Source of the DNA: Erpobdella octoculata
Lineage: Eukaryota > Annelida > Clitellata > Hirudinida > Erpobdellidae
Assembly (NCBI GenBank): GCA_963978895.1
Contig: OZ022243.1
Location: 11,368,896-11,432,895 of the forward strand
Direction: 5' to 3'
DNA length: 64,000 bases
This document shows positions 1-22,821 of this stretch, in pieces. How positions within the stretch are numbered: position 1 is the stretch's first letter; each line of letters begins with the position of its first letter. Both the position numbers and the translations under genes were made by a program. Below the pieces are notes generated by a model. It did not search any database, was not told the origin of the DNA, and saw only the letters and a list, made by a program, of their open reading frames with translations.

Positions 1-141
1 TAGGATAGGAGTGGAGAGGTTCAAAGTTTTTTTTTCTGGCACATTAGATTGATTAGGATAATATAAATTAAAACAACATGAAAAAATGTGTGTTTTTGGT
101 AAATGAAATTAAAATTTGTCAGCATAAGCATAAGCACAATC

Positions 142-672
142 CAGTGACGGATTTAAGGGGGGCACCCCGTTCCGCCTTTCAATAAAAACTTTTATTCATA
201 TATACCATACATGGATATCTTGATATAGCTTCATGTATGTTTTCTTAAGCCATAAAAAACTGTTCGTATAAGCTGGAAGGTCGCATAATGCATTTTCTTC
301 AGAAAAACTTAATATTTAGCAAAAGATAATAAGAGGTTTTCCCAATTATCGGTTCATATCTTTTGTGCCAGAGTTTTTGGCCCCCCGGGATAAGGTCTAA
401 TAAATGCGCTCATAGAAATTCCAATTGGTAATCGTTTCCTCTAAAAATAACTGATGACCTGAGGGTCGAGTTGCATAAACTTTTTCAAAAAAATTCCAAA
501 GCATCATTCACTTTTGTTTTAAACAATGGCTGATAACTGGAGAGTAGTCATAGGTATACTTTTTTTTTAAAATTTTGGTACCCATTCCACGCTTTGGAAA
601 AAATGTTGGTAAACTAAAGATTTACAACGCATACTTCCCCCTTCCCGTTCTCAGAATTCTGTATCCGCCTCG
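142..672. mobile_element. Possible hAT-like MITE
   Basis: The left end reads CAGTGACGGATTTAAGGGG, like other hAT-type ends in this window. A candidate right end, ATCCGCCTCGG, lies near 672. The possible target duplications (gcacaatc and gcaatcac) match poorly, so the boundaries are weak. No coding sequence is seen here or in the rest of 1-1500. Confidence 0.3.
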
Positions 673-1535
673 GCAATCACAGTAACTTATTTCATGTCCG
701 ATTGTGATCTTGTTGCGATTTTGACTACATCCGACTGAATGCAGAAAGATCCATATTATATGGAGAGGCGTTAATAATTAAATCACAAGTTGGCGCTTAT
801 TTTCATTAGCTCTTTGATTATGATCCTCCAGCTCTTCACTAGTATCAAATTTTATTGATCGGCAACACATTTTCAAATCGGTCTTCAAGTATTTGAAAAC
901 GATCGTTGAGGCAATCCAAAATATCACAACTTTAGACAATTATATGTTTGAACTAAATCCTGTATTTAAAAATAACTGTAGAGCATTAAATAGTATGTCA
1001 GCGCTAAAATCATTTTCATCAAACGTTTTGTGCCAAAATGCGATAAAAAAAATCATCAAATTATAACCTACCAACTATAACGATGCAATGATGCAATGAT
1101 ATCATTTTTTGTAACGATTCCTCATATTCAAACACATTTGAGTTGTCTTATGAACAATTTTAGCGATCTCCTCACAGTTTGTGACCTTGTGGTGACAGTG
1201 CCGGTGACTTAAACGATTTTTTATCTACAGAAAGCAAGTTAAGACATACCTCAGGAGCAGATATTTAAGCCAACGACTCGGTGATCTACTGCAAAGTTTA
1301 AACATTAAAAAGCATAATAGAAACTGAACATCGATGCAGTTATTAGTTATTGATGGTTTTGGTCGTCTGTAAAAAAAGATATACTTTGCTTTAGATTTTT
1401 CAATTTTTTTCTAAGCCATGATTATATTAAGTTTTTTTTTAGATTTTTGTTTGAATAAATAAATTCATGCTTGGATTAATCATCCATCGCTTGTTCATAT
1501 AAACAACGAACTCTATAAACATGTATGTATGTATG

Positions 1536-2113
1536 CATGGGCGCCCGCAGTGGGGCAAGGGGGATTCCAGGGGGAACTTGCCCCCCCTGGATTGATTGAT
1601 TAAAAAAATTTTTTTAGACATAAATAGACAAATATTTTTTAATTAAAACCTTTGTAGTTAATTGTAAAAATTGTGACTTCTTCCATTGTCATATCGATAT
1701 CATCATCTTAATTATCTTTGGGGATGCATCCCCGATGCTCTAATTTTGCTTTATATCATCTCTCATTTTCATACAATTCTCCTAACTTATTCTGAAAAGT
1801 CTTAATGGTACCAAATTTCTATCTAACAATGACAGTTTGGCTGTGTCTGAGATATGAACCTCTCCAACTAAAGCATTTTTTAATTTTCAGTGTGTTTTTA
1901 AAACATTTTGATTTTTGTTTAATATGTAAAATAAAATAAAGTTAACTGAAACAAAATATACTCTATATACCCAATTTTAAACAAAAAATTTCAAAAATAG
2001 AGCCTTAAGAACCCACACAACTTTAGGAAAAAATGGGGAAAAGAATTTGAGAAGAGGCAAAGAAAGAAAAATAAGAAGCTTGCCCCCCTGGAAAAATTTC
2101 TGCGCGCACCATG
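1536..2113. mobile_element. Non-autonomous transposon inserted in an ATGT repeat
   Basis: The ends are inverted: CATGGGCGCCCGCAG at 1536 and CTGCGCGCACCATG ending at 2113. Both flanks are (ATGT)n, so an 8-bp target duplication tatgtatg (1528-1535 and 2114-2121) fits exactly but cannot be told from the repeat itself. G- and C-rich strings (ggggcaaggggg; cttgcccccctgg) lie inside the termini. No open frame of note. Confidence 0.55.
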
Positions 2114-3316
2114 TATGTATGTATGTATGTATGTATGTATGTATGTATGTATGTATGTATGTATGTATGTATGTATGTATGTATGTATGTATGTATGTAT
2201 GTATGTATGTATGTATGTATGTATGTATGTATGTATGTATGTATGTATGTATGTATGTATGTATGTATGTATGTATGTATGTATGTATGTATGTATGTAT
2301 GTATGTATGTATGTATGTATGTATGTATGTATGTATGTATGTATGTATGTATGTATGTATGTATGTATGTATGTATGTATGTATGTATGTATGTATGTAT
2401 GTATGTATGTATGTATGTATGTATGTATGTATGTATGTATGTATGTATGTATGTATGTATGTATGTATGTATGTATGTATGTATGTATGTATGTATGTAT
2501 GTATGTATGTATGTATGTATGTATGTATGTATGTATGTATGTATGTATGTATGTATGTATGTATGTATGTATGTATGTATGTATGTATGTATGTATGTAT
2601 GTATGTATGTATGTATGTATGTATGTATGTATGTATGTATGTATGTATGTATGTATGTATGTATGTATGTATGTATGTATGTATGTATGTATGTATGTAT
2701 GTATGTATGTATGTATGTATGTATGTATGTATGTATGTATGTATGTATGTATGTATGTATGTATGTATGTATGTATGTATGTATGTATGTATGTATGTAT
2801 GTATGTATGTATGTATGTATGTATGTATGTATGTATGTATGTATGTATGTATGTATGTATGTATGTATGTATGTATGTATGTATGTATGTATGTATGTAT
2901 GTATGTATGTATGTATGTATGTATGTATGTATGTATGTATGTATGTATGTATGTATGTATGTATGTATGTATGTATGTATGTATGTATGTATGTATGTAT
3001 GTATGTATGTATGTATGTATGTATGTATGTATGTATGTATGTATGTATGTATGTATGTATGTATGTATGTATGTATGTATGTATGTATGTATGTATGTAT
3101 GTATGTATGTATGTATGTATGTATGTATGTATGTATGTATGTATGTATGTATGTATGTATGTATGTATGTATGTATGTATGTATGTATGTATGTATGTAT
3201 GTATGTATGTATGTATGTATGTATGTATGTATGTATGTATGTATGTATGTATGTATGTATGTATGTATGTATGTATGTATGTATGTATGTATGTATGTAT
3301 GTATGTATGTATGTTT
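2111..3316. repeat. Perfect (ATGT)n microsatellite, about 1.2 kb
   Basis: Roughly 300 uninterrupted tetranucleotide copies. All long open frames here (repeated MYVC on plus, HTYI on minus) are products of the 4-bp period and are not genes. The same repeat also occurs as a short tract at 1521-1535. Confidence 0.98.
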
Positions 3317-3435
3317 GTATATATGTATGCATATAAAATTCTATGAAATAAGCTATTCAACGATCCGGAAAATGTTGCCCACCCCCTGTAAAAATCTGAC
3401 ACGTGCGCCACAGCCATCTATTCCTCAGTTAGATA

Positions 3436-3628
3436 GTTGAACTCATATTGATATAAATTTATTATTCGTTGAACCCATATTAATATAAATGTATTATTCG
3501 TTGAACTCATATTGATATAAATTTATTATTCGTTGAACTCTTATTAATATAAATTTATTATTCGTTGAACTCGTATTAATATAAATTTATTATTCGTTGA
3601 ACTCATATTGATATAAATTTATTATTTG
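3436..3628. repeat. 32-bp tandem repeat, six copies
   Basis: Six head-to-tail copies beginning GTTGAACTCATATTGATA, with one to three base differences per copy. It lies in the first visible CACNG intron (or upstream region), and no function is apparent. 3630-4209 holds nothing recognisable. Confidence 0.9.
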
Positions 3629-4209
3629 TTTATTAAATCCTTTATAACTACAACACGTTTGCTTGAACTATGTGTTAGGATTCTTTAACGCTTAAACAAA
3701 CTAACTTCTCGTGATCCAATAGAGCTAAATTTGATATATTAAATTACCGTCGATAACAATGCATTCTATTACATTTTTAGATCGGTTGATACAATTTAGG
3801 TGAGATATAAAAAAAATAGTTTGAATATTGAAAACACTAAAAAAAATTTCAAATTCTTTTCATAGAAATAAACATTTTGTTTTTAGTTTATTTAAAGAAA
3901 GCGATATTTACTTTCAATTCAAAAATTTATAAAGAAAAACTATGCTTTTCTATACTGATTAGAAAGTTTCTTAAATTTTACATCCTCAAGTACTTAACAT
4001 ATTAATTATTTAGAAGATTGTGGTCAATGTTTTTATTTTATTTTTTATACTTTATCATCAAAAATGATTTGAAAAACTTGGAAGCTACCGAATTACAAAA
4101 TAACTGCTTTGAATAATTTTGATTCTAATCATATGCTAAGCCGTCATGCAAGTAATGAGTTATCATATTTAATTTCTCCATTTTCATTCAAATAAATTTT
4201 TTTCGACAG

Positions 4210-14121
<9,912 letters not shown>

Positions 14122-14215
14122 TGCTTATATAACAAGGAAATGTTTGTGCACAACTTCTTTACATCTACAACTTTACGGAAGATATAAAACAATCATCATT
14201 ATCTAAATTTTTGAC

Positions 14216-14450
14216 GTTGAGAATCTCGTGTGGTTAATATTCAACTATGTATTGTGAATTGAAAATCTCGTGTGGTTAATATTCAACAATGTATTGCATG
14301 TTGAGAATCTCATGTGTTTTTATTCAACAATTTACTGCATGTTGAGAATCTCATGTGTTTTTATTCAACAATGTATTGCTTATTGAAAATCTCGTGTGGT
14401 TAATATTAAACAATGTATTGTTTATTGAGTATATCTCGTGTGGTTAATAT
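14216..14450. repeat. 42-bp tandem array, left part
   Basis: Units begin GTTGAGAATCTCGTGTGGTT and include attcaacaatgtattg. Starts 95 bp after the CACNG stop codon, probably inside its 3' UTR. Several copies carry substitutions such as catgtgtttt. GTTGA and TCAAC within each unit can pair. Confidence 0.9.
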
Positions 14451-15307
14451 TATTATTATTTATTGTATCTAAAACAAAACAAGAGTCTTGCACTAAGAAT
14501 GCCATTAACAATATGTCAAATTAAAAAAGTGTTTTTTTAACAATGCTCTGAAGTCCTCATTTAGAACAGCACTTCGGATAGATTTAGGTAGTTGGTTCCA
14601 TGCACCGGGCCCGGAAACGGCGAATGCTCGTTTACCGAAACTTCGACGAGTTCTTGGGATGACAGCGTCACAATGGCAGGACGAACGTAGATGTTGACGA
14701 CCAGAATGAGAGAAGCACAGGCTTATCATCCGTGTCATGTAGGCAGGGGCACGATTTGTTAAGATATTGTAAACCAGTAAGCAGAGTTTTAAGGTCACTC
14801 TTTCCGGTAGGGGGAGCAAGTGTAGTTGGCGGAGAAGAAGCGTGATGTGGTCCCGTCGAGAGCGGGCGAAGAACAGTCATCGGCAAGCCTGCAAGGACCA
14901 CGTTACAATAATCTAATCTAGAAACAACAAGAGCCTGGACCAAAATCCGCACGCAGTGTTTGTTTAGGGCACCCTTGATCTGTCGGATGCGGCGTAGGTG
15001 GAAGAAACAAGATCGTGCCACGGCCGATATATGTAGATTCATAAGCAAGGAGCTATCCAATATCACCCCAAGATTTCTAATAGACTTCGCGGGGGTGATG
15101 ACGCAGTCAGTACTGATTTGAAGACTACAGTCATCCAGGTGTCGCGTTGAGGCGTTCCCTCGATGGAACCAGATGAGTTCTGTTTTAGAGGGGTTTAGGC
15201 TCAATCTCATAGACGAGGACCAAACGCGAATCTCGCTGACACAGGCGACAAGACGCTCTCTAACGGACTGCAGGTCGGTTACGTCAAAATGAATGTACAG
15301 CTGAGTA
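14451..15307 (-). mobile_element. 5'-truncated LINE (CR1/L2-like) with decayed RT C-terminus
   Basis: On the minus strand, two overlapping frames encode the end of a non-LTR reverse transcriptase ORF: KTELIWFHRGNAS, IRNLGVILDSSLLM, HLRRIRQIKGALNKH, VVSRLDYCNVVLAGLP, then after a frameshift LKLCLLVYNILTNRAPAYM and FAVSGPGAWNQLPKSIRSA. The 3' end finishes in ATT repeats, as CR1/L2 elements often do. The element interrupts the 42-bp array: array units resume on both sides, and joining them restores a unit. It is inactive. Confidence 0.85.
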
Positions 15308-15592
15308 TCAAACAATGTATTGTTTGTTGAGAATCTCGTGTGCTTAATATTCAACAATGTATTGTTTGTTGAGAATCTCGTGTGGTTAATATTCAACAAT
15401 GTATTGTTTGTTGAGAATCTCGTGTGGTTAATATTCAACAATGTATTGTTTGTTGAGAATTTCGTGTGGTTAATATTCAACAATGTATTGTTTGTTGAGA
15501 ATCTCGTGTAGTTAATAGTCAACAATGTATTGTGTGTTGAGAATCTCAAAATATTAACAAAGTTAACATTCAACTATGTATTTATTTATTGA
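15308..15592. repeat. 42-bp tandem array, right part
   Basis: Six units of the same array as 14216-14450, nearly identical to one another (aacaatgtattgtttgttga). The apparent open frames here follow the period and are not genes. Lies between the LINE and the DSCC1 3' end. Confidence 0.9.
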
Positions 15593-15623
15593 ATGTCTAT
15601 TACTGTCACAAGCTCATGTTTTT

Positions 15624-15629
15624 TTTATT
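15624..15629 (-). terminator. Possible DSCC1 poly(A) signal
   Basis: AATAAA on the minus strand about 140 nt past the DSCC1 stop codon. It is the first canonical hexamer downstream, and lies just before the 42-bp array. Confidence 0.45.
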
Positions 15630-15767
15630 GATGTTTTGAAAGAATAAGGCAGAAATGCAAATAAAAAGAGAAATAAGTATTTATGATCAAGAATAATTCT
15701 TCTCAAAGACAACATTAACATAATTCAAAAGACAAACAGTTATCACAAATTCAACAGTGTTTAGAAC

Positions 15768-18700
15768 TCATGCTTTTTTTGAACTATAGACCTTTACTCC
15801 TTTGAGAGTAGACATGCGAGTATGTTTCATTAAAAGGTTGCCAATACTTTGAGGTCCACTGCACAAGTCTCTATAGGATACAATCAGTCTATTAATTGAT
15901 GAAATAGATTCCAGTATGAAATTTAATCAAATTTACAATATCTGGCTCATGTCAACTTAACATAATAGTGTAGTCAAAGAAAAATGTACTACTAGACTTA
16001 AACTTTGTTTTATAAAACAAGTGAAACATAATCAAACAATTTAATATTTATATCCCCATTAATATTATATAGCAAGATATATTTTTACAATATAATGTAT
16101 TAACATCCACTTTTTCAAATGTTTCCTACAGTCTCGCATAATAAATATAGAAAATAAATAACTTCAACATATCCAATAGAAACTCACTGAAGATATGGAG
16201 CAATATTTTCCATGCTCCACTTTTCTTGAAACTTAAATAAGGCTTGGAATCTAAGAAAAATATCTCCAATGTTAACAATATAAGCTAAAAAACTATTTTA
16301 ATAAATATTAGGCAGCTCATAAAAAACCTTATTAAGAAGGCAACAAATATTTTTAAGAAAAAATATTAAAACTAATAATAAAATTTGTTTGAAATCAATT
16401 AACATTTATAAATACTATACCAATATGAGTTGAAATTCATGACAGTACACAAATATGAAATGAAAGCCATCTTCACACAAACCTTAGATCAACATCTTCA
16501 GGAAGACGAGATGCAGGAAAATAACGTATTGATTCTGGTTTCGAGTCACGGTCAACAATAGCTAAATTCTGACATTTAAAAATTTAAATAAAAGAAACTG
16601 GAAGATTTTCATTGAAATTAATGCATATTCAAATAGGTTATAAATCCAATTTTCCAAACTTTAATTTGAGAAAAATCTGTTTGGAGACCATCAGGCACTG
16701 ACATTTGCCATGCTTCTTTGAAATCTTCCAAATTGCACTTCAAAGAAATTTAAAAAAAAATGAAAAAACAATGTTTCAAATTTACTGATTTAAATGTTTG
16801 AAAAAAAAATTTAGTAAATAAAACTGCCAAATATAAAAACTAATAATTTTTACTAATATTAATTTAATTTAGAAAAATGTCTACAACTCATTAGGAACTT
16901 GTTTTCCCTATGCAAGGACCACATCCCAATTTCTGCTTGAAAACAAAATTCCATTGAGTTTCTTGTCCCACAAAAACTCAACCTCAATTTACCACATGAC
17001 CAGGGGTAGAAATTCATGCTCTAACTAAAATACCTAAAATATGTTCCTGTAAGAGAAGCAAGCTACATGATGGCACACACTATTGTCACTCAAAACCAAG
17101 ACTGTATTTTCTAATCCTCAAGGAGCCTGGAGACAAAGACTTTGACCTCGATGACTACAATTCATAAGAGAACCTATTCATAGGATCTTCATGCAATCAT
17201 AAAGAACATTGTTACCAGACATGCAAATGCACATACACATAACGAAACAAGCAATCTAGCAATGGTTTTCAACATTTTCAACGTCTAAAATAATTAATCA
17301 AGCCCATCCTTTTTTCTTCATAAGGCAATGTATTCACACGATAAACATGTGTGTGGGAGCTTATCTGTTGATTATTTGGTAGATTCCAGGAGGTTGTTAT
17401 TGAACTTTTAAAAATAAATTTTAGTTTTTAATTTAATTTTAGAACAGTTTAAAATGTCTTAGTAGGCTCCAGTGCATTTTTCTTGCTTTCAAGATAGACA
17501 TGTGAGACTATCGTTATGCATCATAATGCATCTAATATACTTGATCAAGCCCATCCTCATAAAATGAAGATAAATATGTGGGTGGAGCTTACCTGTTAGT
17601 TAATGTGATAACAATAGACAATGTGTGTATTTATGTGTGTACAAGCTCACCTGTTGATTTATTGGATAGATTCAAAATCAGTGATAGGTAGTTACTAACT
17701 ATAAATAGTTAACTACTAGTTATTAACTACTCTACAGTAGTTAATAACTACTTTTGTTAAACTAGTTAACAACTAGTAGTTAACTACTTTTTAAATAGTT
17801 ATTAACTACAGTAGTTAACTATTTTTTTAAACTACTTTACTTTTTTTGGTGGCTGAAAAAAACTCTATAGACAATGAAACTGAAGTGGATGAGCCAGTAT
17901 ATGATATATATGAAAATAAAGAAGATCTAGTGGGTGAAAATATAGCAAATTTGATAGAAAGTAAGCAAGAAAATATTGATAATTCTGACATGTGCTTCTT
18001 TCACCTCCTCATAAGCAATGTGCTTCTTTTACCCTTTCATATGCACTGTGGTATAATCATACCTTAAACCTTGTGGCGAGTGTTGATGCATTGAAAGCAA
18101 GGGATAATTTAGAATACAAACGACTTTATGATAGATCAATGGCAAAAGTTGTATTATTATCAAACTCCATTCAAATATTATGCTGGATTTAGTGTTCAAA
18201 AGAAAGCATCGCAAAATATTGAAGCCGTTTTATGAAGGCATGGCATGAAAAGTAGTAATTTTAATTTGCTTGAACCAGGTTCGATTCAAAGCATTGAACA
18301 TTTTTTATATTGCTGATCAGGTAGAACAACCCCATTGTCTAATTATATCCTTTAATTATTTATTAAAAACACCGTCATTTTTTATTGGGTATTTCTAGTT
18401 ATCTTATAATCACCGTATTTTTCGCATATAACACACATCTATGAAGGCCTGGAAAGGGGTTAAAAAAAGATGTGGTATTATAAATGAATATAATTTGATC
18501 TGTAAGATATAAATATTATTGAAAATATATTTTATATGCGTAAAAATACGATTTTTAAAAAAGACAGGCGATTGTGCCGATTAAACTCTAGTTCAGTATA
18601 TAGTTCAGTATATGCCTCATTTGTTTTTTAGGCTAATTTTATCCTGATTTTTCCTAAAAGACTAAGCAAGGTATGCCTACTAGAGTACTGCACAGGCCGA

Positions 18701-19464
18701 TTTTTTCCCGTTCCATAGGACAAAATTTCAGGTCCGACCTGGCTTGACTTCAAGCCCAGCCCGGCCTGCTTGAAAACTCTAAAATCAATGTCCACTGGCC
18801 ACTTGGGACGTGCAGTAATCTACTCTCCACCCCGGTTCTCCTCAAGTTGCTATATCGAAGCCTTTGGCTAAGCAACTTACTCGCCAGGCAACAATAACCA
18901 GGATGGGACTGAAACTGGAAAAATCTCCTATGCTGGTAAAATATTTCTGTTCCATATTATTGTCATAGTTATAAATACTCATAACTCACCCTGTCTGTAT
19001 TCTTTAATATCATCTCTGCATACAACCTACACACATTTTCTTCATTTAGTTTACAAAAATCTGCAAGGAAAAAAGTGGCAATTTTAACTGATTATTTAAA
19101 CATGGAAAAACTTCCTGTATCATCTCCAACATAAGACACTCATGCTGAATGCGACAAACGGAATTAAATTTCTACATAATCATTACCACATCAGACAGTT
19201 TTTAATTTAAAAAACATTGATAATAATAATAATAATTTTTGACAAATTTTTGAAAAGCCCACTCTCTCATTACCTAATAATAATTATAAGAAAAATACAT
19301 TTGTGGTATATAACTACAATAAAATATCACTGTAATGCAATTAAAAGTCACAATACTCATCTCAAAAATTCACAATATTGCATAGTTGACATTGTATTAT
19401 ATTCACACAATTGAGAAATTTAAACTTCAGAAAAATGTTAAAATGAACTTCATGATGCTATAGC

Positions 19465-19513
<49 letters not shown>

Positions 19514-19698
19514 CTCTTGCATATAGCGGTACGATATTTTCTTGTACACAAACTCCATTGAATATAATTGCCCATTTTGTATTTGTTAATTTTTACGCCA
19601 AAGACTCAAAACATCGAAGGGAAGCCCGTTGTTGGGAAGATAGACTATTAACGAATTCCTTGTTTGCAGCCGTATTTACGTTTATTTGTAAAAATTTT

Positions 19699-19787
<89 letters not shown>

Positions 19788-22700
19788 TTTAAGACAAGCT
19801 CAATTAAAAATGAGTCTCCATTTAACAGCTATGAGTTTTATAGATACTTTCTCGATATTTCGGAACAACGTTTTTTGTCTATTGCAAATGTTAATACTTT
19901 TCTTAATAAGTAATAAGTGTTGCAATAGACAAAAAACGTTGTTCCGAAATATCGAGAGAGTATCTATAAAACTCATAGCTGTTAAATGGAGACTCATTTT
20001 TAATCAAGCCTGTCTTAAAGAAAATCTTATTCCATCTTACAATGTGTTTATAAAAACATTGATTACTGTGAGATTTGAGAGATCACTTCCTCAATTGCAT
20101 TAACTTAGATCCCATACAAACCTGTTGTTGAAGATGAATCTGGTAATATCGTCGTGAAGAGTTTCAAAAGATGACTAGCAAGATCACTTGAAATTAGAAA
20201 TAAAGAAAATTAAACAAATATTTTAAATAAAGTACATGTTTATTAAAAAGTTAGATAACTTATTTGTAGTCTAGAATTATAATGACTATTGACTAATGCC
20301 ACGTTAAACATTGTCAAACTTCTATTATAACATCAGGATTTTGGATTCAATGCTTCAAAAAATATCTAGAACTAGAAATAACCTGTCAAAAATGACATAT
20401 TTTTGTTTCTATCGAAATTTCAGATATTAAATAAAGAACGTTTTCCTTCTCTACCATTATTACATGAAGTTCAATGAAATGCGAAATTTCTAACATACAT
20501 ACATACATACATACATACATACATACATAAACATGCAGACATAGGAAATTATATATGTTGATTATCTTAACAGCTTTCTAAATTATCCTATCTTTCATAA
20601 CATTATATCTTTATAAATGAGAATTTTCTGTGCTCATTATATATGAATGAAAATATCGTTTATGAATTCAAGTCTAAGATAAAATAAGATTAGATATTTC
20701 TAACAAACAATAAACCTTGTTTAGATAATTTTTTTAAATATGCAAGCTTAAGGTTCCCATTGAATTTGTAACTGTTTTAACAAATTTTACAACAGATTTT
20801 GACTTTTGTTTATTTAAAGTTCAAACCAAAATAAATATACAAAGTACCTATGAGAAGAATTTAATTTAATGATTTCATATAAATATTTGTGTTTATTGAT
20901 GTAATGATTACTTATTAGTCATTCACTATTTAGGTATAATAAGTTAGTTGTTTTATTTTTTCAAACAATATAAATATTGAACAATGAATATCCAAACTTA
21001 TTTCTAATACCTGATAAAAAAAGCCCACATAAATTCACCAATTCTCAAGCTTGTAGACATACCTGCAATACATTTCATTGAGTGAACTACTAAGCTGATT
21101 AAGAGGAATTTCAGTATATGGCCATCCAGCTTCATTGATTACAGCCAAAAGATTTTGAAACAAGACACATAAGTAATCAAATTCAATCGACCTCCATTGA
21201 CCTGCAATCAATCAAGAAAACATTCAACAGGTCTGAAGATTAGAATAAAAGGTTACGAAAAACCTTTAATGAAACAAGCATTTGATACATCCAAGCAATC
21301 CAGAAGCTCTTTCTTGCTGCACTGAACTTCATTTAATAATTCTTCAAATGTTAACTGCAAGATAAAAAATAGAACAGTTTTGGTAAAGGTAAAGGCTAAA
21401 AATTTGTTTTGATCTGCAGTAGCAATCATTGTACATTTTGATATTCAGTAACAATCATTGTACATTTTGACCTGCAGTAGCAATCATTGTATATTCAAGC
21501 AATTACAACAAAAACTTGCAATAACATTGATGTGCAACAAAACATGTGCATTTCCTAGTCAAAAACAAAACTATAATTCAGCATGATATAGCAATAAGCT
21601 GCCTATTTAAAGATCCAATTATTACAAACCAACCTTTTTAATATTTCCATCATCTGTTCCATCATACTGATTATCTTCCAATATTTCCCGCAGTCGTTTC
21701 AAACGGGGCTGAGTTGGTTTCAGTTCGTAATAATTTCGTTTCAAACATTCAACCTGTCATGTTTATCAATACGATAGTTAATAAATACTAACCATTACTT
21801 CAGGTGATTTCACAATAATAAAAACACCTTTGCATCAACATTAACTTTAATTTACTAAAAAATAAACTAAAACTTAATAGTACAACTAAAACATAACTCT
21901 TCATCAATTCAAAACCGCATTAAAATGTTCAACAACTGCGGATGCTCTCAAGCACAAGAGAAATAAATAATGCCAATATTCTGACCTCTCTTATTACATG
22001 TTGTTCAGTATCATCATCATCACTTCTGCTTGAATTTAAAATAACAATATTGTTTTTAATCAAAAGAAGTGAATTTGATGTTTCAGATTCTTTCAATTCA
22101 AATGTTTTTTCTTGCGAACATAAAACTGCTGAATCATTGCTTCGTCCTTTTATTGTGAGTCTAAAAGTATTTAAAACATTAGGAAATTATGATTTTTAAT
22201 TTAAACCATAATTTGCTAACCTCTGACCAGCTTTCAATGCTGTGAATGCAGCCGGGTCTAACTCAAACAATGCAACATCATCTCCACTGAAATGACCACC
22301 AAAGTACAAGCTTTGTGTTGGTGACACAAGCTGAGTAGCATCCAATTTAGCCACATGAAGCAGCTTTTTCACATCTTCTATTGACCTAAAAATAATGAAT
22401 TCAGTTTAACTACACTCTAAAGTTTAATTTAATCACTGGTGGATTCCGTCAACACTGAAAGAGAGGGCAGAGGGGTCCAAAGTTTAAGGTTGGATACCCA
22501 CTATTAGTATAATTCTATTCTAGACTCTACTCCCTAGACTAGACTTGAGTATACTTCTATTATATTTTGAAATTGGTTGTTCTGTTCTATCTCTGACATT
22601 TCAACCTGTCAAAGTAAATGATTGCCCACTAGCCTAGAGCCTAGCTAGGCCCTAGCCTACTGGTCCAGTATTGGTTTTATAGTTTAATAATTTATATTTA

Positions 22701-22821
22701 GTTTAATTTTCAATTATTGCCAGTGCGAAACTTTCATAATTACTAACTAGTAACTAGTACAATAAATAGTTGAGACAACTAAGGGATAATAATATAAAAG
22801 TAAGCACCTGTCTTCAGACAT
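15768..22821 (-). CDS. DSCC1: Sister chromatid cohesion protein DCC1 (CTF18-RFC clamp-loader subunit)
   Basis: Twelve exons on the minus strand: 22808-22821, 22221-22385, 21986-22160, 21634-21753, 21264-21354, 21063-21201, 20122-20186, 18990-19060, 16660-16737, 16483-16568, 16188-16250 and 15768-15870. The joined CDS is 1170 nt (389 aa), close to human DSCC1 (393 aa), and every junction keeps frame. Matching stretches include NYYELKPTQPRLKRLREIL, FEELLNEVQCSKKELLDCL, EFDYLCVLFQNLL, LAIVDRDSKPESIRYF and the C-terminal LKGVKVYSSKKA. The first exon encodes only MSED plus two bases, so the start is less certain than the rest. DCC1 joins CTF8 and CTF18 with RFC2-5 to load PCNA on the leading strand and to support cohesion in the nucleus. 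A possible poly(A) signal lies at 15624-15629. Intron 7 holds a long hairpin and two AT tracts; the large intron 8 holds a hAT fragment. Confidence 0.93.
17679..18410. mobile_element. hAT element fragment (CAGTGAT family), in DSCC1 intron 8
   Basis: The left end CAGTGATAGGTAGTTACTAA and the following tagttaac-rich block match the full copy at 42708. Internal sequence includes a decayed acidic N-terminal frame (DEPVYDIYENKEDLV at 17846 on) and ALKARDNLEYKRLYDRSMAK. The right end was not identified. Order and content are rearranged against the 42.7 kb copy. Confidence 0.65.
19469..19784. repeat. Two (TA)n tracts in DSCC1 intron 7
   Basis: Pure TA at about 19469-19509 and 19704-19784, with unique-looking sequence between. 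The long IYIYIY frame is an artefact of the tract. Confidence 0.9.
19785..20022. repeat. Long inverted repeat (hairpin), arms of about 103 bp
   Basis: Arms 19785-19887 and 19920-20022 are reverse complements with about four differences, separated by a 32-bp loop. It abuts the (TA)n tract and lies 100 bp from DSCC1 exon 7. No protein homology seen. Confidence 0.9.
20492..20530. repeat. (ACAT)n microsatellite
   Basis: Short tract of acat repeats, the complement of the ATGT motif seen at 2111. Intronic in DSCC1. Confidence 0.85.

Noticed and set aside
1977..3440. Very long open frames in four frames (HTYI and MYVC repeats)
   Set aside because: They are created by the ATGT microsatellite, whose 4-bp period has no stop codon in these frames. 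No homology or splice context.
14216..15592. CRISPR-like array
   Set aside because: The 42-bp units are contiguous, with no unique spacers, and the window is animal nuclear DNA.
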